In this document: positions 1-9,798 of the stretch, one piece after another
Position numbering within the stretch: the stretch's first letter is position 1
How the letters are laid out: each line of letters begins with the position of its first letter
Assembly: GCA_022578965.1 (NCBI GenBank)
Contig: MU400551.1
Coordinates: forward strand, 248,001-312,000
DNA length: 64,000 bases
From: Xylaria sp. FL1777
Lineage: Eukaryota; Ascomycota; Sordariomycetes; Xylariales; Xylariaceae
Direction of reading: 5' to 3'
The notes under the pieces: generated by a model
The model's input: only the letters and a program-made list of their open reading frames with translations
Told to the model about the DNA's origin: nothing
Database searches by the model: none
Position numbers and translations under genes: made by a program

Positions 1-1072
1 CGCTGTAATCCATACCTACTATGTAGTAATACACCCTGCTAAATCTTGATGCCTACAGTAGGTATTATCCCACTGCGCCTTGACACTAAAGCAGTATTAC
101 ATCGAGATGCACTATTGTGCCAAATAATCCTATCTTTGTCTTGGCCCAGAGTAAGTATGCTTTGCTGTACGCAAATTCTTTAATCTAGAGTAATGCGAAA
201 TCGGCGAGGATCGGAGTACAAAGAATCACCCTTTATCGGTAGGTAGGCTATCGGTACTACATACAATGCACTGTACAATAGCACTGGTTCTTCTGGTACT
301 GGTATCGTAATCGCTGATGCAATCGCTGGCGCAATGCTGGGGTACCAGGTACGAAGTACAAACATACAAACATGGAGTAGCCATGCACAAAAGTTATCAG
401 ATTGTCTCCACTCTGGCCCCCTGCAAGCCACATCTGATAGGGGTTTCTTACCGAAGCTGCCATCATCCATTACCGACAGCGGTCTAGAGTGTCAGTCCAT
501 GATCTGGGTGTCTGCCTTATTAATAACTATTGCCCCCGGAACTCCTCAGCCCGTATTCGCATTACCAACCTTCTGCTGCCACCACTTCCTCCAGGCTCGA
601 GAACCTCGTCCAGGCTTTTTGTCTGCTTCGTCCAAACATTTTTGCTTGTGAACACTGCTGTTCTGTTAAGTTATTAACAGGCCTCCCTCCCATTGACTCT
701 ATTTATTGAGTACCCATAGTATATGACGTCTCTGGCAAATATTTGCATTGGACCACGAGGGAGCAAACAAGCGCATGCGACCAGTTGACGTCAATTACAA
801 CCTACTATTATTTCCTAGCAATACTCTTGTCCTTTGTTAAGGCACGCACATTCCCTATACCCTACCGCAAAGCCTCAACCGACGAATTCACGACATGATT
901 ACTATCGCCACAGTGTTGTGACACAGTGCAAAATCTCGACATCTCTCTTAATCCTTCCTGCGCCTACGTCGACCGGTATATCGTCGAGAAAACTGTAATA
1001 TTTTCTTGCTGCTGTGAGGGAAATCTACAACATTGGACGAGCAAAGAATAATTCTCAGCCCTTGGAGTTGCA
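1..1072. other. Intergenic / 5' flank of the reductase gene
   Basis: No convincing gene is visible. The short open frames here overlap on both strands and resemble no family I know. The last few hundred bases must hold the promoter and 5' UTR of the gene starting at 1073, but no clear TATA box was found. Confidence 0.5.
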
Positions 1073-2923
1073 ATGGCCGCTGCAGCCGACCAGATGCTTG
1101 CTGCCTCGGCAGCTCAGAGCATCCCTGACGAGTCAGGTCTCCCGTCAGTCGCTCCTTCGCTCACGTATTCGGAAGATTCTGAGGATCAGGACGAACTACG
1201 AATCCTAGAACCACCGCGTAGACGGCGCGCGTCCACCCGGTTAATATCCCAGAGTGCTACCGACATACAGAGGATCACGGGTGAATCTACCCAACAGCTG
1301 ATCAGCAGATGTTGCGGTGCTGGCTGCTGCATGAATTTTCAGAAGAAGAAGCTCGGCATTGAATATGAACAAGTTCCTCTTCCCGACAACGACGCCTTTC
1401 GCTCCTTGGGATTAAGGATCAAGGAGATTCCCACCGTCTTAACAGGCATCACTGATCTACCTGAGCAATTCATATTCTTAGAGAAGCAAGCTCGGCGCCG
1501 GTCTCAGGCAGCCTCACCCACCGACTCAGCCATTTCCTTGGGAAGTGATAACATTAATGAAATTCGAGGCACCAATGCATTGGCGCACAGCCTTCAGAGC
1601 CTAGAGCTTGAGAATCTCGACACCTCGATACAGCCTCCATCCTTTGTTCAGCCACATCCTCCTTACCATGTCTATCCTGCCAAGGTCCACAATACAAGGG
1701 AGTTGACCCGACCCGGCGCTCAGAAGAGGACTTTCCATTTTGATCTTGATATTACTGACTACCCCAACGAGGATAATCTTGATTTTAAGGTTGGAGGTGC
1801 CATTGGCGTTTCTGCACCCAACGACTCCTCTGTCGTGGAGGATGTTCTCGATTTATTGCTAGTTCCTCGCTTCCTTCGTGATAAACCCGTTTTGTTGCGG
1901 ACTACGAAAGGCCGATGGCCGACTGTCTGGGGCGAGGAGAAAGCAAGAGAGCTCGTAACAACGCGCCGGGACATTCTTACCTGGTGCTCCGACCTTCAGT
2001 CATACCCCCCAACGAAGCCCCTGTTGCGTGTGTTGGCCGAGCATTGCAACGATCCCAATGAGAAAAAGATTCTCATGTTCCTGTGTTCTGGAGAAGGCCA
2101 AGGCGTCTTCTGTGATTTCCGCACGGGACCTCATATTTCCATCTCCCAAATCCTCAGTGCATTCCCCTCGGCCAAACCTCCCATGGATGTTCTCCTAACT
2201 GTCCTCCAACCTTTAATGCCGAGGTTCTACTCCCTTTCCAACGACCCGCACGAATCGTACGAGATCCGAGACGGGAAGCGGCATCGCATCATTGAGATAG
2301 CTGTCACCGTTCATGAGACGGCTGACTGGCGTGGTGGGAACCGCACTGGTATCGGGTCAGGCTTCTTTCAGCGCCAAGCCCTCAAATTTAAGGACTTGCA
2401 GGCGGGTGGTGAAAAGTCGCCACAGCTCTACATCCCCATGTTTAAAGGTCTAATGGCCAACCCTCTGGCAAAGCAGTTTGTTACAGACGGACCAATGCTC
2501 CTTATTGGAGCTGGTGTGGGCATCGCACCATTCCGAGGTTTCGTTCAACGACGTCTTAAAAATGCCAACTGCGCCAATAAGGTGTGGGTTCTCCAGGGCA
2601 TCCGCGATTCGCTTGTCGATGAGTTGTACAGTGGTGAGTGGGGTGTCCACGAAGATGAGGTCAAGCGTGTGATCCAGAGTCAACGCGGCGAGGGGCGCTA
2701 CGTCCAGGAAGAAGTGGTAAACCAAGCTGATTTGGTTTGGTACATTATCAACTCCGTTGACGGGCGTGTCTTTGTGTGCGGAAGTAGCAAGGGTATGGGC
2801 GAAGGGGTTGAGGAGGCCCTTATCAAGGTTGCGATGGCCAAGGGTAACTTGGGGCACAACGAAGCCAAAAAGTTTTGGGGGCTGAAGAAGGAAGTTGGCC
2901 AATACATTGCCGAGACATGGTAG
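1073..2923 (+). CDS. FAD/NADPH-binding reductase (cytochrome P450 reductase-like, no flavodoxin domain)
   Basis: A single uninterrupted frame encodes 616 residues; the start has a good context (CAATGGCC). Residues from about 205 to the end match the FAD- and NADPH-binding half of the cytochrome P450 reductase / sulfite reductase flavoprotein family. Visible landmarks are the FAD motif RFYS (384-387), a GIGSGF loop about 45 residues later, the nucleotide motif GAGVGIAPFRG (479-489), VCG (568-570) and a C-terminal Trp (616), which in P450 reductase stacks on the flavin. The usual N-terminal FMN flavodoxin domain is absent. It is replaced by about 200 residues with an acidic/Ser-rich start, an Arg cluster and a CCGAGCC cysteine cluster near residues 81-87. 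The protein probably passes electrons from NADPH through FAD to a separate partner. The partner and pathway cannot be told from sequence. Fungal relatives are often labelled riboflavin synthase domain-like. Confidence 0.85.
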   Translation: MAAAADQMLAASAAQSIPDESGLPSVAPSLTYSEDSEDQDELRILEPPRRRRASTRLISQSATDIQRITGESTQQLISRCCGAGCCMNFQKKKLGIEYEQVPLPDNDAFRSLGLRIKEIPTVLTGITDLPEQFIFLEKQARRRSQAASPTDSAISLGSDNINEIRGTNALAHSLQSLELENLDTSIQPPSFVQPHPPYHVYPAKVHNTRELTRPGAQKRTFHFDLDITDYPNEDNLDFKVGGAIGVSAPNDSSVVEDVLDLLLVPRFLRDKPVLLRTTKGRWPTVWGEEKARELVTTRRDILTWCSDLQSYPPTKPLLRVLAEHCNDPNEKKILMFLCSGEGQGVFCDFRTGPHISISQILSAFPSAKPPMDVLLTVLQPLMPRFYSLSNDPHESYEIRDGKRHRIIEIAVTVHETADWRGGNRTGIGSGFFQRQALKFKDLQAGGEKSPQLYIPMFKGLMANPLAKQFVTDGPMLLIGAGVGIAPFRGFVQRRLKNANCANKVWVLQGIRDSLVDELYSGEWGVHEDEVKRVIQSQRGEGRYVQEEVVNQADLVWYIINSVDGRVFVCGSSKGMGEGVEEALIKVAMAKGNLGHNEAKKFWGLKKEVGQYIAETW

Positions 2924-5399
2924 TAGTTCTCTGGACGTTAAGGCATCGGATTTCTTGTTCATTTGTTTCATGAGCTATGACCTACGACATGGGGGTTTAC
3001 AAAAGGACAACTAGAATTAAGAATTGTACCGCGCAAGCCGGGAAAAGACCTATCTATCTAGCGTTGTGGATGTGCGTTACTTCGAGTTCGAGGCTCTCAC
3101 GCAGGTATAGAGTACCTCGTGGAGTTCGGATAGCCATCCATTACCATGATAATCATACCTACATACCTAGGTAGCATTACCTACTATTGATATGATGGTG
3201 GAATATCAGGCGCATTATTGCTCATGTGAGCGGAATATGTCATTATTAGCTAAGACTTCCGCATCCGACAACAAGTAGGAAAACCTTCACAACACCAGAA
3301 TTTTTTGCATTGCAGTGTCACTCCAAAGTAGTGACAGTGATGGGATCAAATGTCATACTAAACTAATCGAAGACATGTAGCAATTTACGTAGATGATTCT
3401 TCCTGCTGTCCACCAACGTCGAGTCCCGAAAAGGCAAGATGAGGCTCTGGGGAAATCTACGACGTTCAGCTCTCTTTTCCTCTGGAACTTACCGGAACCG
3501 ACCCTACTCAGCAGACGGGCTTTGGCGAGAATTGCCTATTCCGGTAATTTAACGATGTGGTGTGTGTTAGTGCGACTGATTGGTTATGGACGTTTTCGTC
3601 CTTCTCGGCTCAAGGTGAGGAGAGAATGGCACGTTTTGGTGGGGGGAGATCGAAACGTGATAGGGTATATGTACGGGCAGAGCAGGGCAGAGGTTCCATT
3701 TCGTGGGGTTTCGGAATTACATGTACCTACTGCAAGCAAGTTGTTGGAGGGGTAGGTATTGAATCAGAGCTACACTACTTACGACTACCCCTCCATGCTT
3801 CCATTAGATAGGTAGACAGAAGAGGGCGGGGGTCCAGCTTGCTCCTCTCTCCGAAAGCAAATGTGTGAGAGACAGCCAAGATCACAACAGCCGGCCGCAA
3901 CAACAAGTGCCGGGAGACAGTCCAGAATTCGAGAGGTCGTGTGAGATATATAATAACGAGAATAGTAGTAGTAGTGATAATAAAAATTAGTAGGACATAT
4001 CTATCCTTTTACTTCTGCCTCTACCTCCTGAATCGTTTCTAATTCCGACTTTGCCGCGTAACGAATCAAGAATCGAAGACTCGGAATTAATGTTTGTGCT
4101 TGATTACCCAGGCTTGTGTAAGCAACAGGCCCCGCTTAACAATTCCTCGACAGCCTGCCTTCTATCTTTTCTTATTTTTATTTTTCGAATAGGAAGCTCC
4201 ACATGTCACAATAAATCGTGATTATCATAGCACAGGTACGTGATTGTTAAGCAAAAACCAACGAAAAGGGGATCGACTTTTAGCGTATAGAGTGCTGGAG
4301 CTACTGGAACCGGGCATACGATCTAGCCTAGATAGGTACAGTATCATTATTTTAGCGCGCGCTCTTCGCTAGCACTGCGAGTAAGTTTATGCGTACAGCC
4401 GAGCATGATAAAGTAGGTACCGTACCCGGGCTTTCGTTATAGCCGCCCCCGCCGAGAGAACGACTCGGCGCTTTCTTCACCTTGGGATGCATTGACTTTC
4501 CCTTATTATTACTGGTTGTCTTCGCTGCTATATCGCTGGGAATGTATTATAGTGCAGTGCCATTCTGAATTCCAAATTGTCGTTTAATGAATTGCCTGTG
4601 ACACCTGTAAGACGGACGGAAGGACTCGGTATTGTAGCAACTGCCTATTCTTCTCGAGATACATGCCTACCTTACTCAGTACATGAAGAGAGGTGGTACA
4701 AGTCATACACTGGCACTGTTGTCACACCACACTATCTGTAATGCTGTGTACGCGTTGACAGATCCTTAGATACCTCGACCTCACCCACGGCAGGCACGTA
4801 CACCCAGGTATTTCGTGGGCGCCGATCTGGTCGTCACTCGGAGTGGTATCCACCGGACATCCACTATTACCCACCGGGCCACCTGGGCCTGTGCCTGTAA
4901 CTGTACCTGCGATCCAGCAACCACGCCCGCGGCGGCGCTGGTACTGCCACTAGTCCTGCCACTGGCATCATCCGATAGATTGATAGTGTCATTTTGCGTC
5001 TAAGCCTGTCTATCGCATTCAGGCTGCATTAATAATTTCTTACTGAACGACTCGCACTCAGGCCTCAGCCAGACAGGCACGCAAACAACTCCCAGCTCCC
5101 CATAAACCCCTCACCCACATGCGTCTCGCGCTTACGGGGCCGAACCAGGCCCTGTCCCCTTCTCCTCCGTTGTGGAAGGTAGCGTGTGCCATCTGGCGTC
5201 TAGACTACTTGCTGGTAGGCTAGACCGCAGTCACGTCGCCCTGCTCGCGAGCACGCTATTGGTATATCTCGGGTGGGAAGCTGTCGACGTGCGTACATGC
5301 TACACACGGACGACAGATAGTCTCGTTGGCCTTCCCTGCGTCTGTGTGGGAGTCGTAATTGTGTAAGTCGCCGTGTCCACCTTGCCAGATACTCGAGTG
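2924..5399. other. Intergenic, no gene seen
   Basis: About 2.5 kb without a supported gene. It contains scattered TACCTA/TAGGTA hexamers (for example near 3158-3185) and a T-rich tract around 4160-4185. Small open frames on both strands overlap one another and have no recognisable domains. Confidence 0.5.
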
Positions 5400-5410
5400 T
5401 ATATAAATAA
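5400..5410 (+). promoter_or_regulatory. TATA box-like element before the nitroreductase gene
   Basis: TATATAAATAA lies only 8 bases before the ATG at 5418 and 182 bases before the ATG at 5592. If it acts as a TATA box, transcripts would usually begin downstream of 5418, so that ATG would be skipped and 5592 would be used. Confidence 0.4.
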
Positions 5411-5417
5411 GCCCACC

Positions 5418-6203
5418 ATGCGTCCTCACACCCTGACATCGACTCTCCTCTCCGCCTCACGACTCTACACCACCACTACCGCCGCCTCCTCTTCGACTTG
5501 TCGAGCAGCTCACGCACTCTCCCTCTTCAATCCTGCCAAGACTTGCGCCCTTAGAATTCCTAGAACCTACTCTACAGCCCCCACCACCACCATGGCTCCC
5601 AACTCCGCCACGCTTATCGAGGGCTTCAAGGCTCGTCGGAGTATCTACCAGCTGAACAAGGAGCTGCCGATCGCCAAGGACAAGATCTCGTCCATCGTGC
5701 AGGAGAACCTGATCCAGATCCCCTCGTCCTTCAACTCGCAGTCGAACCGGGTGCTGGTGCTCTACGGTGCCGAGCACGACAAGCTGTGGGATATCACCTC
5801 GGAGATCCTGAAGCCCCTGGTGCCCGCCGAGAGCTGGGACGCCACGGCCGCGCGCAATGCGGGCTTCAAGGCCGGCGCCGGCACCGTCCTCTTCTTCATC
5901 GACACTACCGTCGTCAGCACCTTCCAGGAGAAGTTCGCCCTCTACAAGGACCGCTTCCCGACCTGGGCCGAGCACAGCACCGCCATCCTCCAGTTCGCTA
6001 CCTGGACCACTCTCGAGGCCGAGGGCCTTGGCGCCAATCTCCAGCACTACAACCCCCTCGTCGACGAGCGTGTCGCCGCCGAGTGGAACATCCCCAGCAA
6101 CTGGAAGCTGTCTGCCCAGCTCGTCTTCGGCGGCCGTGCCGGCGAGGCCGGCCCCAAGGACCACCTCCCTCTCGAGCAGACCTTCAAGGTCGCTGGTGCT
6201 TAA
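5418..6203 (+). CDS. Nitroreductase family protein (Frm2/Hbn1 type)
   Basis: A flavin-dependent oxidoreductase of the short fungal nitroreductase group. From the ATG at 5592 (near-perfect context, CACCATGGCTCC) it has 203 residues, close to the usual Frm2/Hbn1 length. The family pattern is clear: the RRSIYQL segment near the start, SSFNSQS, a central WTTLEAEGLGANLQHYNP segment, and the C-terminal FGGRAGEAGPK. The same frame is open upstream to an ATG at 5418, which would give 261 residues. The extra 58 residues are rich in Ser, Thr, Ala and Arg and poor in acidic residues, as in a mitochondrial presequence. Yeast relatives are linked to oxidative stress and lipid signalling; the natural substrate is unknown. 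The strong GC-ending codon bias gives long spurious open frames on the opposite strand. The annotated start is a choice between two plausible ones. Confidence 0.88.
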   Translation: MRPHTLTSTLLSASRLYTTTTAASSSTCRAAHALSLFNPAKTCALRIPRTYSTAPTTTMAPNSATLIEGFKARRSIYQLNKELPIAKDKISSIVQENLIQIPSSFNSQSNRVLVLYGAEHDKLWDITSEILKPLVPAESWDATAARNAGFKAGAGTVLFFIDTTVVSTFQEKFALYKDRFPTWAEHSTAILQFATWTTLEAEGLGANLQHYNPLVDERVAAEWNIPSNWKLSAQLVFGGRAGEAGPKDHLPLEQTFKVAGA

Positions 6204-7841
6204 GCTGAAGCACTCCCGATGCTTGAGGATGAACAATTTAGAAATTGTCACCAGAGGACCCTAGCCGACGTCAATTTACCTATTTTATATTGGATCCAGG
6301 AAGAAAGAAAGCTTTGCTGCATAGCGCGGAATTAAATTATAACCTACCAATCCTACCCTATCCCAGCCTCCGCTACCTCGCCCCTACACTTACCCACAAT
6401 TCGAGTAGGCGACCGGCCGAATCTCAGACCTTAGATCCAAGGTCACAATGAGGAGGAGGCTTATCTCGACTACGAGCATTGACACCGATGTACCTACTTT
6501 TACATTATATGTACCTCGCGTGGTATCTAAATAGACGGACATTAGAGGACTAGTCGAACGAATCAAATAAATCCGCTGATGCATATATAAACATATACAT
6601 GTATGTACTGTATGTTGTATTTTGCCCTTGTGATGACTTTTTGCCCCTTGCCAAGTAATTTCCCCTTGACTCCATACAGTAGGTTTTATAAAGACGACGC
6701 GACAATTGTCTGTCTAGTGTATACTACTACATAAGCGTAGTCATGGGGGGAAGGAACCGTGCCGGGTCATACTTGCCTCCCCGGCTGACGTGCATATGCA
6801 TAGCATAACCGTGCGCTACGACCAACAGCGACGCCTTCCTCTCGCTTCCTTCATTCCTTCCCTTCCCTAAAGTAAAGTTCGCCAATGAGATCGGATGAAT
6901 CGTCCGTCTTCTTATCTCCTGCGGCCCAGCTGAAACTAACCTACCTCCACGTAACTGCCTGCCTACATAATCATCTTACATTACTTACGCGAGGGTGTAT
7001 GTAAGGGGAGGGAGGTAATTAAGTAAGATGTAGGTAAGAAGTGCCGTAGCACACAAAGTACCAACAGCTAGTTAGTCAGTCAGTCCACTGTGGCAAGGAA
7101 AGGTGAACGTACTGCGTAGACACTGGTTCGATCCGAGTACGATAACAGGTAGGTAATGGCACGGTGAATTATTCAGCTGCGTACACTTATCGTATGTCGA
7201 GCACAGGAGAAGGGGGCACGGCAAGCATGGGAAAGGGGTCATGATAATGGTCTGAGTACTTGGTAGTTCCTACATATCCTCGCCACCCAATTCAACCCCC
7301 CAGGAGCAGCAGCAGCAACAGCAGCCAATACATGGTGTTGCGCGGGAAGATCTTCATCTGTCTTCTCTCCTCATTCCTTTTGTTTTTTTCCTTTCCTTTC
7401 CTATGGTATCATACAGGATTATAGCTAGTAATATAACAACAGTAGAGAGCGCTAGAGATAGTGGACAACAGAGCTAAAGAGCAAAATCGGGAGAAAAGTG
7501 TGGTAAAACCGGAGAACTTGCGTCTGTGACGTGCCACGTTACGCCGCCATTCCAATGTTTGCTGTCTCATCTACCGAGTGCTGGGCCTATTGTTTCCCAA
7601 AGAGGCCGTAAAGCAAAAAAACGCCTGGGCTCCTCCTGTTTTCTTGCCCCTGAAAACCACCTTTTGTACACCATAGCTTTGTTGTGTGCAGCGCAGGTTG
7701 AATAGAGGATTCAAACGGTTCTTGACATTCGCTATTGCGCAATACTCATGTCGAGAGAGGGTTAAGTCAGCGCCGGGAAGCCATCCAGCTATCAACGGCA
7801 TATGTAATTAGTTCTTTGACCATAGCAGCCTTAAGAAATGA
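6204..7841. other. Convergent intergenic region
   Basis: Holds the 3' ends of the nitroreductase and of the minus-strand phosphatase. It contains a short CAG-rich stretch near 7300-7325, a pyrimidine-rich tract near 7370-7402 and TACCTA-type hexamers. No gene is supported. Confidence 0.5.
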
Positions 7842-9798
7842 TTAAGCAGCCACAGCTTCTTCCTGCACCGGCGGTTCTGGAGCAGGCATTACATTACCAC
7901 CATCCACGATGATTTGCTGATCGATACGTTTCTCTGTTTCCCCGTGTTCGTGTCGCTTATATGTTGTGATCCGCGCTGTGTTCATATCAATGTCAAAGAA
8001 GCGCACTTGTCGGACGTAACCATCGTAACCTCCATAACCGCCAAAACCGGCACCACCGCCATAGCACATCCATAGCTCGGGCTTCCCCTGTTCTCCTTCA
8101 TATGTCCAACCCTTTTCTTCTTCATCTGTCGAAAGCATGCAATAGTCATTGGCATGGTCACTGACAGCATATTAGCACGTGACTCAGCAGTCATTCCCAT
8201 GTCCACTTACTGTCCACAGCTGACTAAAACAATCCCTTCTTCCACCAAGGCGTCGCGGAAATGCGTATTATATAGTGGAGCCGTAACTCCCTCTCGCCAT
8301 TTTCCGACAATGCGGTTCTCAGGAATTCCATACTCCGGCAGAGGAATATGAATGAAGGCAAGGTCCATGTGAATATGAGTGTACTCTTTGTGTTTCTTCT
8401 TGAGACCCAAAGCGGTCTGCTTGAACCATTCGATCTGGTTCGGCTTAATCCAGTCGTACCCACCCCAGTGTCGTTCATCGGGAGAATAAGAATGTGTATC
8501 GAGAAGATACAAAGTGAGGGCAGAATGTTGTGAGCCCCCTTGAGCTAGAACTTCCACATAATAGTTACCAACTCCATCGATATCATCCGGCCCAGCCCTC
8601 GATAGTGAGTATGGTAGCTGTTCAATGAGTGCCATCTGCCCAGCCCGCGGCAAGGAACCTTCGTCGTCATGGTTGCCAAAGATCGACGCATAAGGAACTT
8701 GGTGTTCAATGAGCAGATGCGCATATTTGAAGATAGCCTAGTGAAATCGGGGTCAGTAGCTGATACTGAACGCGAGAGGTTATAAAAAGTTATAAAAATA
8801 AATAAATACCGTTTGCGCATCAGGAGCAGTGTCTCCATTTACTTGATCGCCACTTAGAATGACAAGATCCGGCTTCTCCTCCTCAAGAAGCCGAGAGACG
8901 AAGTCGAGAGTGCGTGGATCGGCTTCACATGGGCCACCCTCATACTCATCTGGGACAGCATCGCGACACTCTCCGACACCCGTACTCAGATGGAGATCAG
9001 CCAGCTGCATGATCTTGAACTTGCCGTTATCCCTAATCCGGGGCGTTGGCTGCTTAGGTGGCTCTTGGTGGCCACCACGCCGAATGGTGATATGGGGAGA
9101 TGGCGTGTTTCGATTCGTATCGAGCAGAAGCGCGACCCCTCGGATCGCCCAACCAGGACGCACTTCATAAGCATCCTCCCCGAAGAGTACATCGACATCG
9201 GTAACGGCGTCTTTCGAATCGCTCGCGTGCGGTTTGGCAGATCGCAAGATCCATAGCCCCGCTGATCTTGACTCCCATCTCGTGTCGACTTGTTCCTTGG
9301 CGGCATTGGAGGGGTCCATCGGCCCGACCTTTACGTCAATAACCACCCGGTCGCTGGAGGTGAGGTCCTCCTCCTTCTTTCGCTGGACATGGACATATGC
9401 GCTGGACATCCACGTACGGTCGAGGTACAGGTTCTTGTCGATGCGATGCCAGACGTCGGGGTCGAGCTTGCACGAAGAGAAGAGATTGAGTTTACTACAT
9501 CTCGTTATGGTAACGTCGGTAATAACGAGGCCGTGATGATGCTGGGGCATGTACTCGTGGACGGCATTGGGCAGGAGCCGAAAGTTGCGATCAAGGAGGA
9601 AGATGACGAGGAAGGCAAAGAAAGCGGCGGCGGCGAGTTGGGTGATGGTGCGTACCTATTCGTGGGAGGGGTCAGAATCAGCACTGCAGTTCGAGCCAAC
9701 ATATACACCGACTCACTCCGGGGGAGACAGCGGTGGTAGGGCAGAGGGCGAGGGTCAAGGGTGAGGGCAGAGGCGAGACATACTATCCGTCGCGTCAT
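7842..9798 (-). CDS. DCR2: Dcr2-like calcineurin-type metallophosphatase
   Basis: Four exons are inferred: 9798-9784, 9655-8810, 8737-8211 and 8160-7842, with introns of 128, 72 and 50 nt that all have GT-AG ends; the product has 568 residues. The first exon codes for only five residues (MTRRI). It joins a hydrophobic stretch (AAAAFFAFLVIFLL) that looks like a single membrane anchor. The metallophosphatase metal-site motifs are all present: DLH (225-227), SGDQVNG (Asp about 275), GNHDDEG (308-314), a later His in FIHIPLPEY, and GHDH (462-465), the last being reconstituted across the third intron. Yeast Dcr2 is a phosphatase reported to act on the cell-cycle inhibitor Sic1 and on Ire1. Assignment to this family is secure; substrates in this organism are inference. 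The first exon is the least certain part. Confidence 0.9.

Noticed and set aside
5457..6251. 264-codon open frame on the minus strand opposite the nitroreductase
   Set aside because: It is produced by the strong GC-ending codon bias of the sense gene; the sense protein has clear family motifs and the antisense frame has none.
7120..7145. tRNA T-arm-like sequence GGTTCGATCC
   Set aside because: The flanking bases do not form the five-pair stem, and no acceptor or anticodon arm is found around it.
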